Shown: positions 45,261-55,325 of the stretch, piece by piece
How positions within the stretch are numbered: position 1 is the first letter of the stretch
Layout of the letters: every line of letters starts with the position of its first letter
Assembly (NCBI GenBank): GCA_022457155.1
Contig: JAJGOT010000051.1
Span: 241,001 to 305,000, forward strand
Reading direction: 5' to 3'
Length of the DNA stretch: 64,000 nucleotides
Source of the DNA: Cladopsammia gracilis
Lineage: Eukaryota > Cnidaria > Anthozoa > Scleractinia > Dendrophylliidae
Notes under the pieces: model-generated
Databases searched by the model: none
Seen by the model: only the letters and a program-made list of their open reading frames with translations
Told to the model about the DNA's origin: nothing
Position numbers and translations under genes: made by a program

Positions 45261-45839
45261 TGAGTTAAAGTTTTATTCCACCACCACATATCTGGTTATG
45301 TGCCATTTTATTGCATGAATATTATTTTTACATGTATAATGAATAACTGTTTTTCTTTCAATGGACATGTTTAGATGCTGGCGTGTGTTAACCCAGGGGT
45401 GTGGCTGTTGCCCCAAAATGGCTACTGGCATTGACAAGAAACTTTGGGGGAAATCCTCCCCCAGAGCAAAAGGTCAGACAGGAAATCTGTGTGTTGGGTA
45501 TTGGAGATTGCAACGACAAAAAGCAATTCTTCAACAAATCCCCAAATGGACATATAATTACAAGAGGTGAGGGTGGTGTTGAGATCCAGTCGAAGGCCTG
45601 CATAGTTATCAAATTTGGAGCTGAAAGCTGGAAAGTCATTTCTAGAGATATAAAATGGAATTGGTTTATTATAATTTTATTATCGGTAGTACCGTTATGT
45701 ATGGTTTAATAAACTAGTAGTAGTGTATTATCAGGTTCGAAAATATAATTATGGCTGTTAAGGGTTTATAATTTTGATTGTAGTTAATTTGAAAATATAA
45801 AAATTGAGTTGATAAATGTTGTGTGGGTCGTGGAGTTTA
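45261..45839. other. Non-coding; overlapping ORFs on both strands of doubtful value
   Basis: A plus frame (45401-45709) gives LALTRNFGGNPPPEQKVRQE and GVEIQSKACIVIKFGAESWK. I do not recognise it and it has no splice support. Confidence 0.25.
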
Positions 45840-46354
45840 TAAGTGAAGGCGAGCAAGAGACTGAAAGTATTTATTTTGAATTTGAAGGTTACATTTTTAG
45901 AATACGTTTGACAATTTTCAATAGGCGGTTTGTTACTTTTGAAGTGCCACAGGATAAAATACAATGACAAATTTTTATGACGTTGAGGTCTTATTTGGGA
46001 ACATTTGTGTCGGTGGTGTGTTTCTTTTTGTTTAGGATATGTAGCAACAGAAGAATCTCTGAATTTTAAAATTGTGGTGCTGAGACCTGCTTTGCTTGAG
46101 TTGTGGCTGGATAACCGAGGCAGAGGAATTTATAGAACTAAAACTTATATTACTACATACAGTTAACAAATGGCATTGTTGAAGAAAGCGTCTGTTGTTG
46201 CCACACTTGAAGAAACTATTGCAGAAGAGTGTAAAAAACAAGGCAGCGAAGTTGTGGTAGGCATATGAAAACAAAAATGATTATTCAGATGCTTGGAATT
46301 TTTGGTTAATAGTTACTTGTTAGACAATTTATGATCTACTATTGACAGTACAAT
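45840..46354 (+). repeat. Dispersed repeat, copy 2 (about 515 bp)
   Basis: Same sequence as 29006-29495 with an insertion of about 20 bp (GCTGAGACCTGCTTTGCTTG) relative to copy 1. Frames are broken in both copies at different places. Confidence 0.85.
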
Positions 46355-46668
46355 GATTGAGTTAAATAAAGCAATTGGCATGACTGGTATGTTTTAAACA
46401 GTACATTAAACAGTTGCAAAGTGGTCAATATATCACTTTTCTCCCGTAGATATGTTCAAATAGGTATTCCAGCTTTTCTATGATGGAGAACAGTCAACTA
46501 ACAATAATTACTTTTTAATTTTGAATTCAAACTATCTAATCTCAGTGATTCATTTCATCACAAAGTCCTCAATAATTAATTGAGGGAAATTAACAAGGGA
46601 ATTTGTTTTCTCTTCCTGATGCGGGTTCATTGTGGCGAGTTTTTAAACATTTCCTTCTAAAATTTCAG

Positions 46669-46911
46669 GTCAGGACATGGCTTAATCCTTCTGTCAAGGT
46701 TAACCAACAAGGAAAATTGGTTCCTGGCATAGCAATAAAATGCTCAAAACTCGCAGATTGGGCACATATCAGTAGAGAGGTAAATTTTTTGACAGTGACA
46801 GTCAAGAAGCAAGTAAAAGTGAAGATTCCAAAAAAAAGTGCAAAAGAAAAAGAGAAAAAACCAACAAGGCAAGCTCAAGGGTGCTTACCATTTGACCAAA
46901 AATCCCGGTAA
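46669..46911 (+). CDS. Candidate exon, basic protein, unknown
   Basis: After TAAAATTTCAG the frame reads VRTWLNPSVKVNQQGKLVPG, then IKCSKLADWAHISREVNFLT and a Lys-rich tail (KIPKKSAKEKEKKPTRQAQG) to a TGA at 46909-46911. The composition suggests a nuclear basic tail. Just downstream, 46905-46975 holds AATTTCGGTTGGAAA twice. Family unknown. Confidence 0.35.
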   Translation, partial: VRTWLNPSVKVNQQGKLVPGIAIKCSKLADWAHISREVNFLTVTVKKQVKVKIPKKSAKEKEKKPTRQAQGCLPFDQKSR

Positions 46912-48686
46912 TTTCGGTTGGAAAGCAAATGGAACAGTAATTTTTCGGGAATTTCGGTTGGAAATTGAGGACTACGTTTTGAGGTAGTCCTTTCATCCCA
47001 GTTGGTACGAACCGTCCGAGAATTCTGTTCCATTTCACCATTTTTCTCAATTCCAGGCGGACTCACAAGGCTATCAGTGCAGTGTGTTTCTTTACTCTCT
47101 TCCAGTTCAGGAACTACTCCATCATCAGTGCTCTGGTAGGTTTTGAATTTTGTGCTTTAATCTATAATCAGCATTTAAGATGGTCCAAACTGTTTGAATT
47201 AGCCGAAAAATAAAAACATCAATCGTGAATTCTGCTTCCCACCAACTCGAATGAGTCTAAAACTCAGTGCTCTCATCCTGTACGGTGAAGTCACATCAAT
47301 TAGACGATAGTCCGTTCACAGCAGTAGAAAAGTTTGAAAATGAAACAGGCAGGAGCCATCACCGAAAACTGCCTGAATGTACTACAAGAACAATCTAAAT
47401 CATGTGATATTGGAAGGTATTTGGCTATGGCGCGTTATATTGCGGCCAAAAAAGCAAGACCGTTTCCCAGAAGCAGGGAATACAGAAGACGTTCAAAACA
47501 ATGCTAGATGATGACCTCAATCAGCAATATTTGGATCGCTTAGAGTGCCCGACTGGATTCAACTGCATGTGAAGTTGACCTCGAAGCTTCCAAACAATTC
47601 ATGGCGAACTCTGCTCAATTTTCTTAACATTGGAGGAAGAGGGGTAGGTTTTTTCACTTGCATGTGTTGATATTCTGTTTAATGGTAAAGGAGTAGGTAT
47701 AAATTAATGCAAATTTCCTCAGATGCTAGTTTATAGATCTCATCTCACTTGGTTGCTTAATCAGATTCAAATTCCTGACTCAAATTCACGAAGCACCTTT
47801 CTAAAACCAGTTTTTAGCTTTTCCACACCGTTTTTGAGCCATATTTTTTTGATAATTCTTCCAAGGTGCAAGAGCCGCCATTTTGTAACCTGCCAGCATG
47901 TCGGGGGAAATGTACTAGAACCTAGTCTCCTCGTAGAGCAGGAATTGCAATGCACCATGGCCTATGGCAGCAATGGGCTGCTACATTTTTATAATCGTTT
48001 TACATTGCAAACGAAAATCTTTTTTAAAATCATTTTTCTTTGCAAATGATTTTGTATTGCAAATGTCAATGTTTTTTAAAATAATTATCGAATCAACTTA
48101 AATTTGCATGAATTTATGTTTCTCTTTTCTGCATGCCAGGCACAAAGTAGTCAAAACTGTCAAGGATGGCAGTTCATTGTTTTAAAAAGTAGAAAGCAAC
48201 GGCCCATAACCAAGCCAAACGTAACATGTTACAGGCGTTCAAATAAAGAAGAGCAAACTCAAGAATAAGTGAAAGTGCTGACGATAACAAGAGGGATAGG
48301 TGCAAAAGTGTGTTTGCGCACAGATTTTTAGTTCCTTTTCTGCCCCCCCCCCCCCCCACAATGTTATTGCCTGGAACAGGCAAGCCGAACCTGCACCTTC
48401 ATACCGGTATGAGTGGCGATTTAAGTTAAGAATTAATCATATGTAGTAGATTTGGCGTCAGATGCTTGATGATTAATTCGTTGATTCACCTATATCTTTC
48501 ACTCTTTTGTAAAAGTTCACTGTCATATGAAATCAGAAGCCAGGTAGCTTTGGTAAAAAAAATATATTCTACTACCATATGCGAGCTTGGATAGTTTCTT
48601 TTTTAACACGTTGCTTAACACGTAACAACCCCGTGTCGCATGTTACGTCTGTTACAGCGTGCATCAGGGCACCTGGACATACGCAA
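46912..48686. other. Mostly non-coding, with a poly-C run (48343-48357)
   Basis: A frame at 47341-47506 (MKQAGAITENCLNVLQEQSK...) is open and protein-like but lacks support. Otherwise no structure. Confidence 0.3.
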
Positions 48687-49207
48687 GTACCGTAAACACC
48701 GGTGTATAAGCTGCACTCGTAGATAAGCCGCACCCCGAGTTTTGAAACTCAATTTTTTAAAATAAAAACGTAAGTCAGGAATTGGCTCCACAAAACGTGA
48801 GCTAGACTTTGCTTCTATCCATCGAATCATCATGTATTGAAAAAAAAACTCACAGTTTAAGCAGTTTTTAGTGCAGCTACATTCGTTTGCCCGCCAAACA
48901 AGGTTGGTGACCGTGCAAATTTCTTGAGCACATGCTTTTATTTAGCCTGGTTACTAAGGTTAACCAAGATGGCCACTTGTTTACAGCCCACTCTTTTATT
49001 TGGCTTCTTTCATGTGTCTTTGGTGTTCCTTCATTACTAAAAGCTTCGAAATGTCTGACAAAGATAGTGAGCACTGTTTTAACACAGGTATTTTGACAAT
49101 TTATAAACTTAATATATCACCGGAAAGTACAACAACCTCTGCAGATGTTCCTGTAGATAAGCTGCACTCTCGATTTTGAACAAAATATATACCGGTGTTT
49201 ACGGTAC
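48687..49207. mobile_element. 521-bp MITE with 17-bp perfect tips
   Basis: GTACCGTAAACACCGGT at 48687-48703 is mirrored exactly at 49191-49207. The motif GATAAGC(C/T)GCAC occurs near both ends in the same orientation. Target duplication could be TA or GTAC, which I cannot separate from the tip. A related tip is at about 40083. Confidence 0.8.
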
Positions 49208-49427
49208 GTGAATTACAAAGCCAAATTGGCTGATATTTTCCTTTGAAAATGTTTAGCCTGAATAACAGGCGTTATTTTTTATGAATGTAACAGGCCAGTG
49301 CATGGTAAAGCAAGCACGACTACAGGCATGCAAAAGGGAGTGTGTACTCGTGTTCCACGCTTGTCAGTGAAATATTTAAAATACAACTCCTATTATGCAA
49401 ACTAAAAAGTTCTATATTCCTAAACTA

Positions 49428-50179
49428 TTTTTTTTTTTTTTATTTACAGGTTTACAACGAAGTGTTAATTACATATTTTTCATACAATAATACAAGAAAG
49501 AAAAAAAAAGTACACTAACAGCTCGAAAGCGCTCCTGGGTGGAAAGCCTTGGGCCAAAAAATTTATATTAAAAATATTGAAATTGAGAAAATATGTCGTT
49601 TTTTTTTCTTTGGGGGGTGGGGGGCTCGGTTCGTCCGTTTTAATTCATAAAAAGGGCGTAAACAAATCCCATTTTTTTGAATTGGTTGTTTGGGTGTTCT
49701 CAATTTTATAGATATGCTTAAGATAACCAAGGAAGTCATTCAGTTTTGGAGTACAGGCTTTAAGTCTACAAACCCAAATAAAATATTTGGCAGTTAGAAG
49801 GCAAAAATTGATTTGGAGGTTATTCTTAGATTTATCTGGCCTCAGACCCAGCGCGATATCTACTTGGAAACATTCATTAGTAATTTGACAAGACTGTAGC
49901 CACGAAAAAACACTGTTCCAAAAACCTTGAATCTTCTCGCATTTCCAAAAGAGGTGGAATAGTAACTGCAATCAATCGCCTTCGTAATAAGGGGAATCAA
50001 CATAAACACGAATGTCTGTTTACGAAATTTATTGAGTGCGCCAAGCCATCTAGACTTGTATATAAGAAGTTAATATCATTCAAATGCGAGCAACCTCACT
50101 CGTCACAAGAAAAATGGCACAATGACATTAACCTTCCTCCAAATCAAACGATCAACTGGAGAGCAGCTTACCAATTGTC
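49428..50179 (-). mobile_element. L1/Tx1-like LINE insertion with 5' inversion
   Basis: CTATATTCCTAAACTA (49412-49427) is repeated at 50180-50195: a 16-bp target duplication. A run of T (minus-strand poly-A) follows at 49428-49441. The minus frame 49645-49971 reads LLFHLFWKCEKIQGFWNSVF and downstream text of the ORF2 C-terminus. The other part, about 49972-50179, codes on the opposite strand: IECAKPSRLVYKKLISFKCE and PPNQTINWRAAYQLS, an upstream ORF2 segment. The segment between them is missing. This is the pattern of twin priming during LINE insertion. Confidence 0.88.
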
Positions 50180-50252
50180 CTATATTCCTAAACTAGCATG
50201 ATGAACCTTTAGTTATGATTTTATATGGCCTTATGCTCTCTCTCTCTTTCAG

Positions 50253-51017
50253 CCAGGAGCTGATGAAGAAGCCATTTTCCCTCTCATGTGGGCACAGTGC
50301 CTGTAAGGAATGTATGATGAACTTAGTAAAGAATCAAGGTTCTCAGCCAACAAGCTGTTCCCTCCGATGGGCTGCCATAAGAGATGTACATTTCAACACT
50401 AACATCCCTCTTAACGCAATTATTGCGAAAATCAATGTGCGCTGCACCGTCCCGGGCTGTTCGAGACAGATGACCATCAGAGGCAATGCCCCCGACAGCT
50501 GTGTCGGTACTTTTTGCCTTTAAGAACTTCAAGAGCACCTTACCATCTGCCCATACAAAAAGATTTCAGCGGTATTTCATTGAGCCATGAAGAAGGCTGC
50601 ACTAAAGTACCACAGCTATGCCCACTAGACTGTGGAGAAACGTTACCAAGGTTAGTAAGTGGTTAAACAGCTGAGAAGTGTCACTACCACCAGTATGTTT
50701 TATTATTTCACATATGCGTGTATACTAGAGAATACTTGCACCTAAAAAGCACAATGTAATATCTGCAATTGCATCACAGAATAATTGTTTCCTAATATGC
50801 TCTGTTTCACTTGTTTCCTACCTTTAATTTATTTTCAGATCTTGTTGTGCTACACCTCTTTAATTGCGATAACAGATCATTGAAGTGCGACATTAGAGGA
50901 TGTAATAACTATTTCAAGAAAGGAAGACAGTTCCTTCATGACCGTCAATATGAGGAAAGCCATCAGGTTCTTCTTAAGAAGGAAATTGAGAAACTGAAAT
51001 GCAGCATCTTCGATAAA
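50253..51017 (+). CDS. RING / TRAF-type zinc-finger gene, exons (50253-50657, 50840-51017)
   Basis: Exon 50253 follows CTCTCTTTCAG. It encodes QELMKKPFSLSCGHSACKEC, the middle of a RING finger whose first Cys pair would be in the previous exon; the last pair reads SCSLR, with an Arg where Cys is expected. Then come PLNAIIAKINVRCTVPGCSR and, after a frame change, ELQEHLTICPYKK, a TRAF-type zinc-finger piece, and VPQLCPLDCGETLPR to AAG|GTTAGT. The exon from 50840 (TTATTTTCAG) is intact: LKCDIRGCNNYFKKGRQFLH with KEIEKLKCSIFDK before GTATGT. RING parts act as ubiquitin ligases; TRAF fingers mediate protein contacts. The frameshifts suggest a pseudogene. Confidence 0.55.
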
Positions 51018-51573
51018 GTATGTTTTAAATTCTGGCGACAGGCCTCATTTTCAAATGATTTTACTCTGTTACTTTATGTGAGAGTGAATGAGTGCATTAA
51101 ATTTCCTGTTGTGATCATGAAAGCCTTTTTCGTCTAATCAATTTAAAACTTTTAACTGAGGCCTTTGGAACAGCTTTTCCACCAAAAGGATTCATTGGGT
51201 GCTTTTGATTGGAACGTGGCATACAAACAACGGTTTAAATGTTGGCTAATAATAACAATCCTTGTTTTTATTTTTGGCAAGTGAAAAATATTTGCACACC
51301 TTTTCGGATTGTTTGGCAATTCCACTAAACAGATTCTATTACACAGGGCGAGGGGGGTAGTAGTTTCATCTTATGAATACCACTGCATGACTTAAAATAA
51401 AAATTGATCTTTTTCTTTTACATGCGTTGTTCAACGCATGTCTGGTTACTTTGTTTTTTCTTTAAAGATGTTTTTTTAACGTGAAGTTTGTTGTCAGTAA
51501 ACACCTAACAAAGTCATGAACATTTTTTCAGTTAAGCATTAACATGAGACGAACAATACATTAAATTATAATG
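51018..51573. other. Non-coding stretch
   Basis: No coding or repeat structure recognised. Confidence 0.35.
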
Positions 51574-52140
51574 TTAGAGTGGAGAGTTGGAAAAGTGGAT
51601 CGGTGGAAAGCACTTGCCAGTCCAATGTTTGGTTTCGACCGAAACGAATTCCACGTACTGGCCACGTGGTGGCTCTTCTGCGGATGTGGCCAAGGTCTTG
51701 GCACCTCGACGCATCCAATAATCAAAGGTGGGAGTAGAATCGATGGGAAGGAACTTGTCTTTCAACCATTGCACTGTCTTCACTGCATTGACCAAAGGGT
51801 CTTCCTCTTTCAGGTACCGGCACAAGGCCTCCACATGAATTTTTTTCCATTTTTGGGGACCTGTTTCATTGCCTCATATGCCGCCTTCAAGTAAGGCCAA
51901 AAATTGGGGAAGAAAATGGTGTTTTCCATCCCCACAGAGCCAAAACTTCTTCCCCTATGGGTCTCCGACTCCAACTCTTTCTCTCATTCTTTTTCTACAA
52001 GGTGTCGTTCCAAAGGGGTCCACTGAAAATTCCCACAAGACTCTTTCTTGATGCGGGGTTTCCAATGGATCCACTGAAAATACCAACGACGCTCTTTGCC
52101 AAACTGCTCCATGCCTTTATGGTTGATGCCATAGGTCAGG
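51574..52140 (-). CDS. Unknown protein, broken once
   Basis: On the minus strand, frames join as GMENTIFFPNFWPYLKAAYE, AMKQVPKNGKKF, then after a frameshift HVEALCRYLKEEDPLVNAVK, TVQWLKDKFLPIDSTPTFDY and WMRRGAKTLATS to a stop at about 51574. This is clearly protein-like over about 110 residues and runs opposite to the BEL/Pao pol that begins at about 52200. I do not recognise the family. It may be a transposon Gag-like protein or a host exon. Confidence 0.35.
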
Positions 52141-52199
52141 AACACCTTTTAGTATTTTTTTGAGACAAATTCAGTTTCATCTGAGGTCTCAACCCGCAA

Positions 52200-54790
52200 C
52201 GCAAGGAGGACCACTGGTCTTTCAGTTCTTTCAACATCACGTCCAGGTAATGGTTTGGTGTCGTTGATCACACGTTTGAGGAAAACCCCAGAAGTCCTCT
52301 GTGAGCATGATGTTATCAGAGAGCAAGAATCGAAGGGCATCGTAGAAAATGTCGGGTAGAGTCTGTTGGAAAGGTTCACTATTTGCCTCATCGCGAAGTT
52401 GTACAATCACACAAGCAGACCACAAATAAGGAATGGTCCGTCCCTGAACGATTGTGTGTATGCTGGACCGCCCCTGTCCCCACTGCTTATTGACATTATG
52501 ATGAGATCCCCTTGTTTCAAGGTTGCCTTAGTTGGTGACATAGAGAAAGCCTTCCTATTGGTGGGAGTTGGTTGGTGTTCGGAGTATCGTCCAGTCCTTT
52601 TCTGCTGAAGGCCATCTTGAAATACCACTTAAACCAATATGTAGCCACCGACCCTGAATTCGCGGAGATTTTGAAGGCCTTGTACTTGGATGACCTCTTC
52701 ACTGGGGGTCAAACCATGAAAGAAACTTATCAGCTGTTTTTGAAGTCAAAGTTGAGGATGTTAGAGGCTGGTCTTAGCATGAGAAAGTGGTTGTCCAACT
52801 CCACAGAACTTATTGAGAAGATAAAGGCCGCCAATTACAAGGAAAAAGTTAGATGACATAACCTACGCTACCACGACACTAGGAACTGATCATGAAGTCA
52901 ATGAAGAGAGAGAACACCAGGTGCTAGGAATCACATGGAGCTATGACAACAATGAGCTGAAAATTGATCCGAGTCAAATCGTCAAGTCATCAGAAAACTT
53001 GCCTGCAACTAAACAAACAGTGCTCAAGGTGACTGCACAAGTTTACGACCCCCTGGGTTGGATATCACCGGTCTTGATTGAAATGTAGCTCCTATTTCAG
53101 AACATCTGCCAGACTAAAGAGGATTGGGACAAGGAACGTAGTCTAGACCTAAAGGCATGATATGAGAAGTGGATCAGAGTTAAGGAATGTTGGCAGTTTC
53201 AGAATACCGAGGTGTTACTTAAGTGATGAGCTGATGCCCTCGTCATTGCAGCTTCATGGATTCAGTGACGCGTCCTCATATGCGTACCCAGCAGCCGTGT
53301 ACCTGAGAACTGAACAAGAGAACAATGTACGACCAGTGCTGGTTGAATAAAAAACCAGAGTAGCGCCACTTGGTGGACAGACAATTCCAAGACACCAGGC
53401 GTGCTTTGATTCTAGCGAGGTTGAAAAGTCATGTAGCTGTTGCTCTCTCAGAAACTGAAGATAGACAAAGTCTGTTGTTGGGTGGATTTCACAGCAGTTC
53501 TCTGTTGGATTCTCAGGGAACAGAAACAGTGGAAAAAGTCCAAAACAGTCCAAAATAGAGTCGTGGAGATAAGAAGTCTTGTTAGTCCCCATTTTCAGTT
53601 AAAGAATTATAAGATGCGGAAGTGCTTTGGTTACAAGAACTACAGAAACCTGTGTCACTGGAAAGCAAGTTTCACCAGCAGAAGCTGTCTCTCGGGAGTC
53701 TACCTCTGCATTGACATACAAAGCGAAATATCCAGCACTTCTACCAGCCAAGAGTTACCTGAGGTCGTTGATTGTACGAGAATGTCATGAGAGAGTGAAG
53801 CATCGTGGTATCAAGGATACATTGACTGAACTACGGTCATGTTATTGGGTAATCAAAGGAAGACAAGTGGTAAAGAACGAGCTTTGGAACTGTACGTTGT
53901 GTTTAAAGATACAGGGAAAACCTTTCAGCCCCGAACTTACCAGAGTTTAGAGTTGAGAAGAGTTTTACCTTCGCGAATACAGGAGTGGATTTTGCTGCCC
54001 CCCTTTAAATGAAGAATGTTTTTGGAGGAGAATCAAAGATGTATAAAGTCTACCAGCACCAGAGCTGTTCATCTGGACTTAGTCCCAGCATTGGATGCAC
54101 AGTCTTTTGTTAGATGTTTAAAGAGATTTTTGGTCCACAGAGGAGTAAATAAGATGTTTCATCTCAGACAATGCGAAGACTTTCAAAAGTCAAGATGTCG
54201 AACAGTTTGGTTGCAGTTTAGGAGTTGAATGCAAATTTAATTTGCCACGATCCCCATGGTGGGGAGGGTCTTTGAAAGAATGGTGTGTTGTACCAAAGGG
54301 TATTTAAATAAAACTCTTGGTTCTGCTAGACTGACGTATGAAGAGCTTATTATGGTCCTCACAGAGATTGAAGGTGTTTTGAACTCTAGAACACTATCGT
54401 ATGTTTATTTAGACGAAATTAAAGAGCCTTTGACACCATCGCACCTAATGCTCGGAAAAGATGGCTTTCGAATTATCCAGTTACAGAAAGAGCTGAACGA
54501 TCACAATAGAGCAGTGTTGACGTCACAAAGAGAGTTAAGCACCTCAAGTTGCTTTTGGAACATTTTTCGATTTTGCAGATGTTAAAGGGAGTACCTGACA
54601 GAACTTTGACAATTTCACCAGTACGCAGCAAATGACAGAAGAACGTGTCTTCAGAAAGAGCTGTCGTTATCATCAAAGACAACCACCCAAGAGGTACATG
54701 GGAAGGAGCTGATCAATGGATGAGATGAGAAAAGCAAGCAAGAGAAGACCAGTGCAACATCTGGTTCCCGTTGAGTGCAGAGAAAGTGCT
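52200..54790 (+). pseudogene. BEL/Pao retrotransposon pol, decayed
   Basis: Parts in order: LRKTPEVLCEHDVIREQESK; HYLPHREVVQSHKQTTNKEW; RT entry GPSLNDCVYAGPPLSPLLID and VALVGDIEKAFL; a deletion; then VFGVSSSPFLLKAILKYHLN with the catalytic-box equivalent YLDDL; the post-RT region NELKIDPSQI and VLKVTAQVYDPLGWISPVLI; RNase H-like LQLHGFSDASSYAYPAAVYL; the integrase zinc finger with HERVKHRGIKDTLTELRSCY and CTLCLKIQGKPFS; and integrase core (AVHLDLVPALDAQSF, GVLNSRTLSYVYLDEIKEPL). At least ten frame changes. The order RT-RNase H-integrase and the DPLG(W/L)ISP text define BEL/Pao. The Gag piece at 37605 is separate. Confidence 0.88.
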
Positions 54791-55325
54791 TAGAGTGTAA
54801 AATTTTGCTAAAAAGTTAGAAAAAGGTCCCCATTGGTTGTTCGACCAATGTTGTGGGGAGAATGTAGAAATCGAAAAATTACTGTTCACGTGATCAGAAA
54901 CAATTGTGAAACTCGCAATGAAGAGGTTGTACGATATCTGTTGAGTGATTAAATGGTCAAAGAGTTTGCTTACCCATTTCGATTAGTTTTGTTTGATTAA
55001 ATTTCTACACTGACCAAGAGAAGTTGTTATCTGGTGGGAGCCTTGCCATACCAATATCTCATTTTTATGTGTTGTTGCTTGTTAGGTTGTATTTATTCTG
55101 TGATCACTGGTGATTACGAAAATTAGTATTCTCTAACTTTGATCAGACTCGACTCTTGTATTTAAGAACTACCATGCGAGAGTCGAAACAAGTACAGTTA
55201 TACAGTGTAATAATACCACTACAACATGTACATATTTTACTTGAATAATACTTAGTAGCCAGCCACATCCAGACATTTATTGTTAACTTCAGGTCCAGTT
55301 TAGTCCAAGGCGAACACCTAATATT
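54791..55325. other. Possible BEL 3' LTR and non-coding DNA
   Basis: TGTTGTGGGGAGAATG at about 54850 fits the start of BEL LTRs and comes right after the pol. No second LTR in the window and no end defined. Confidence 0.3.
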
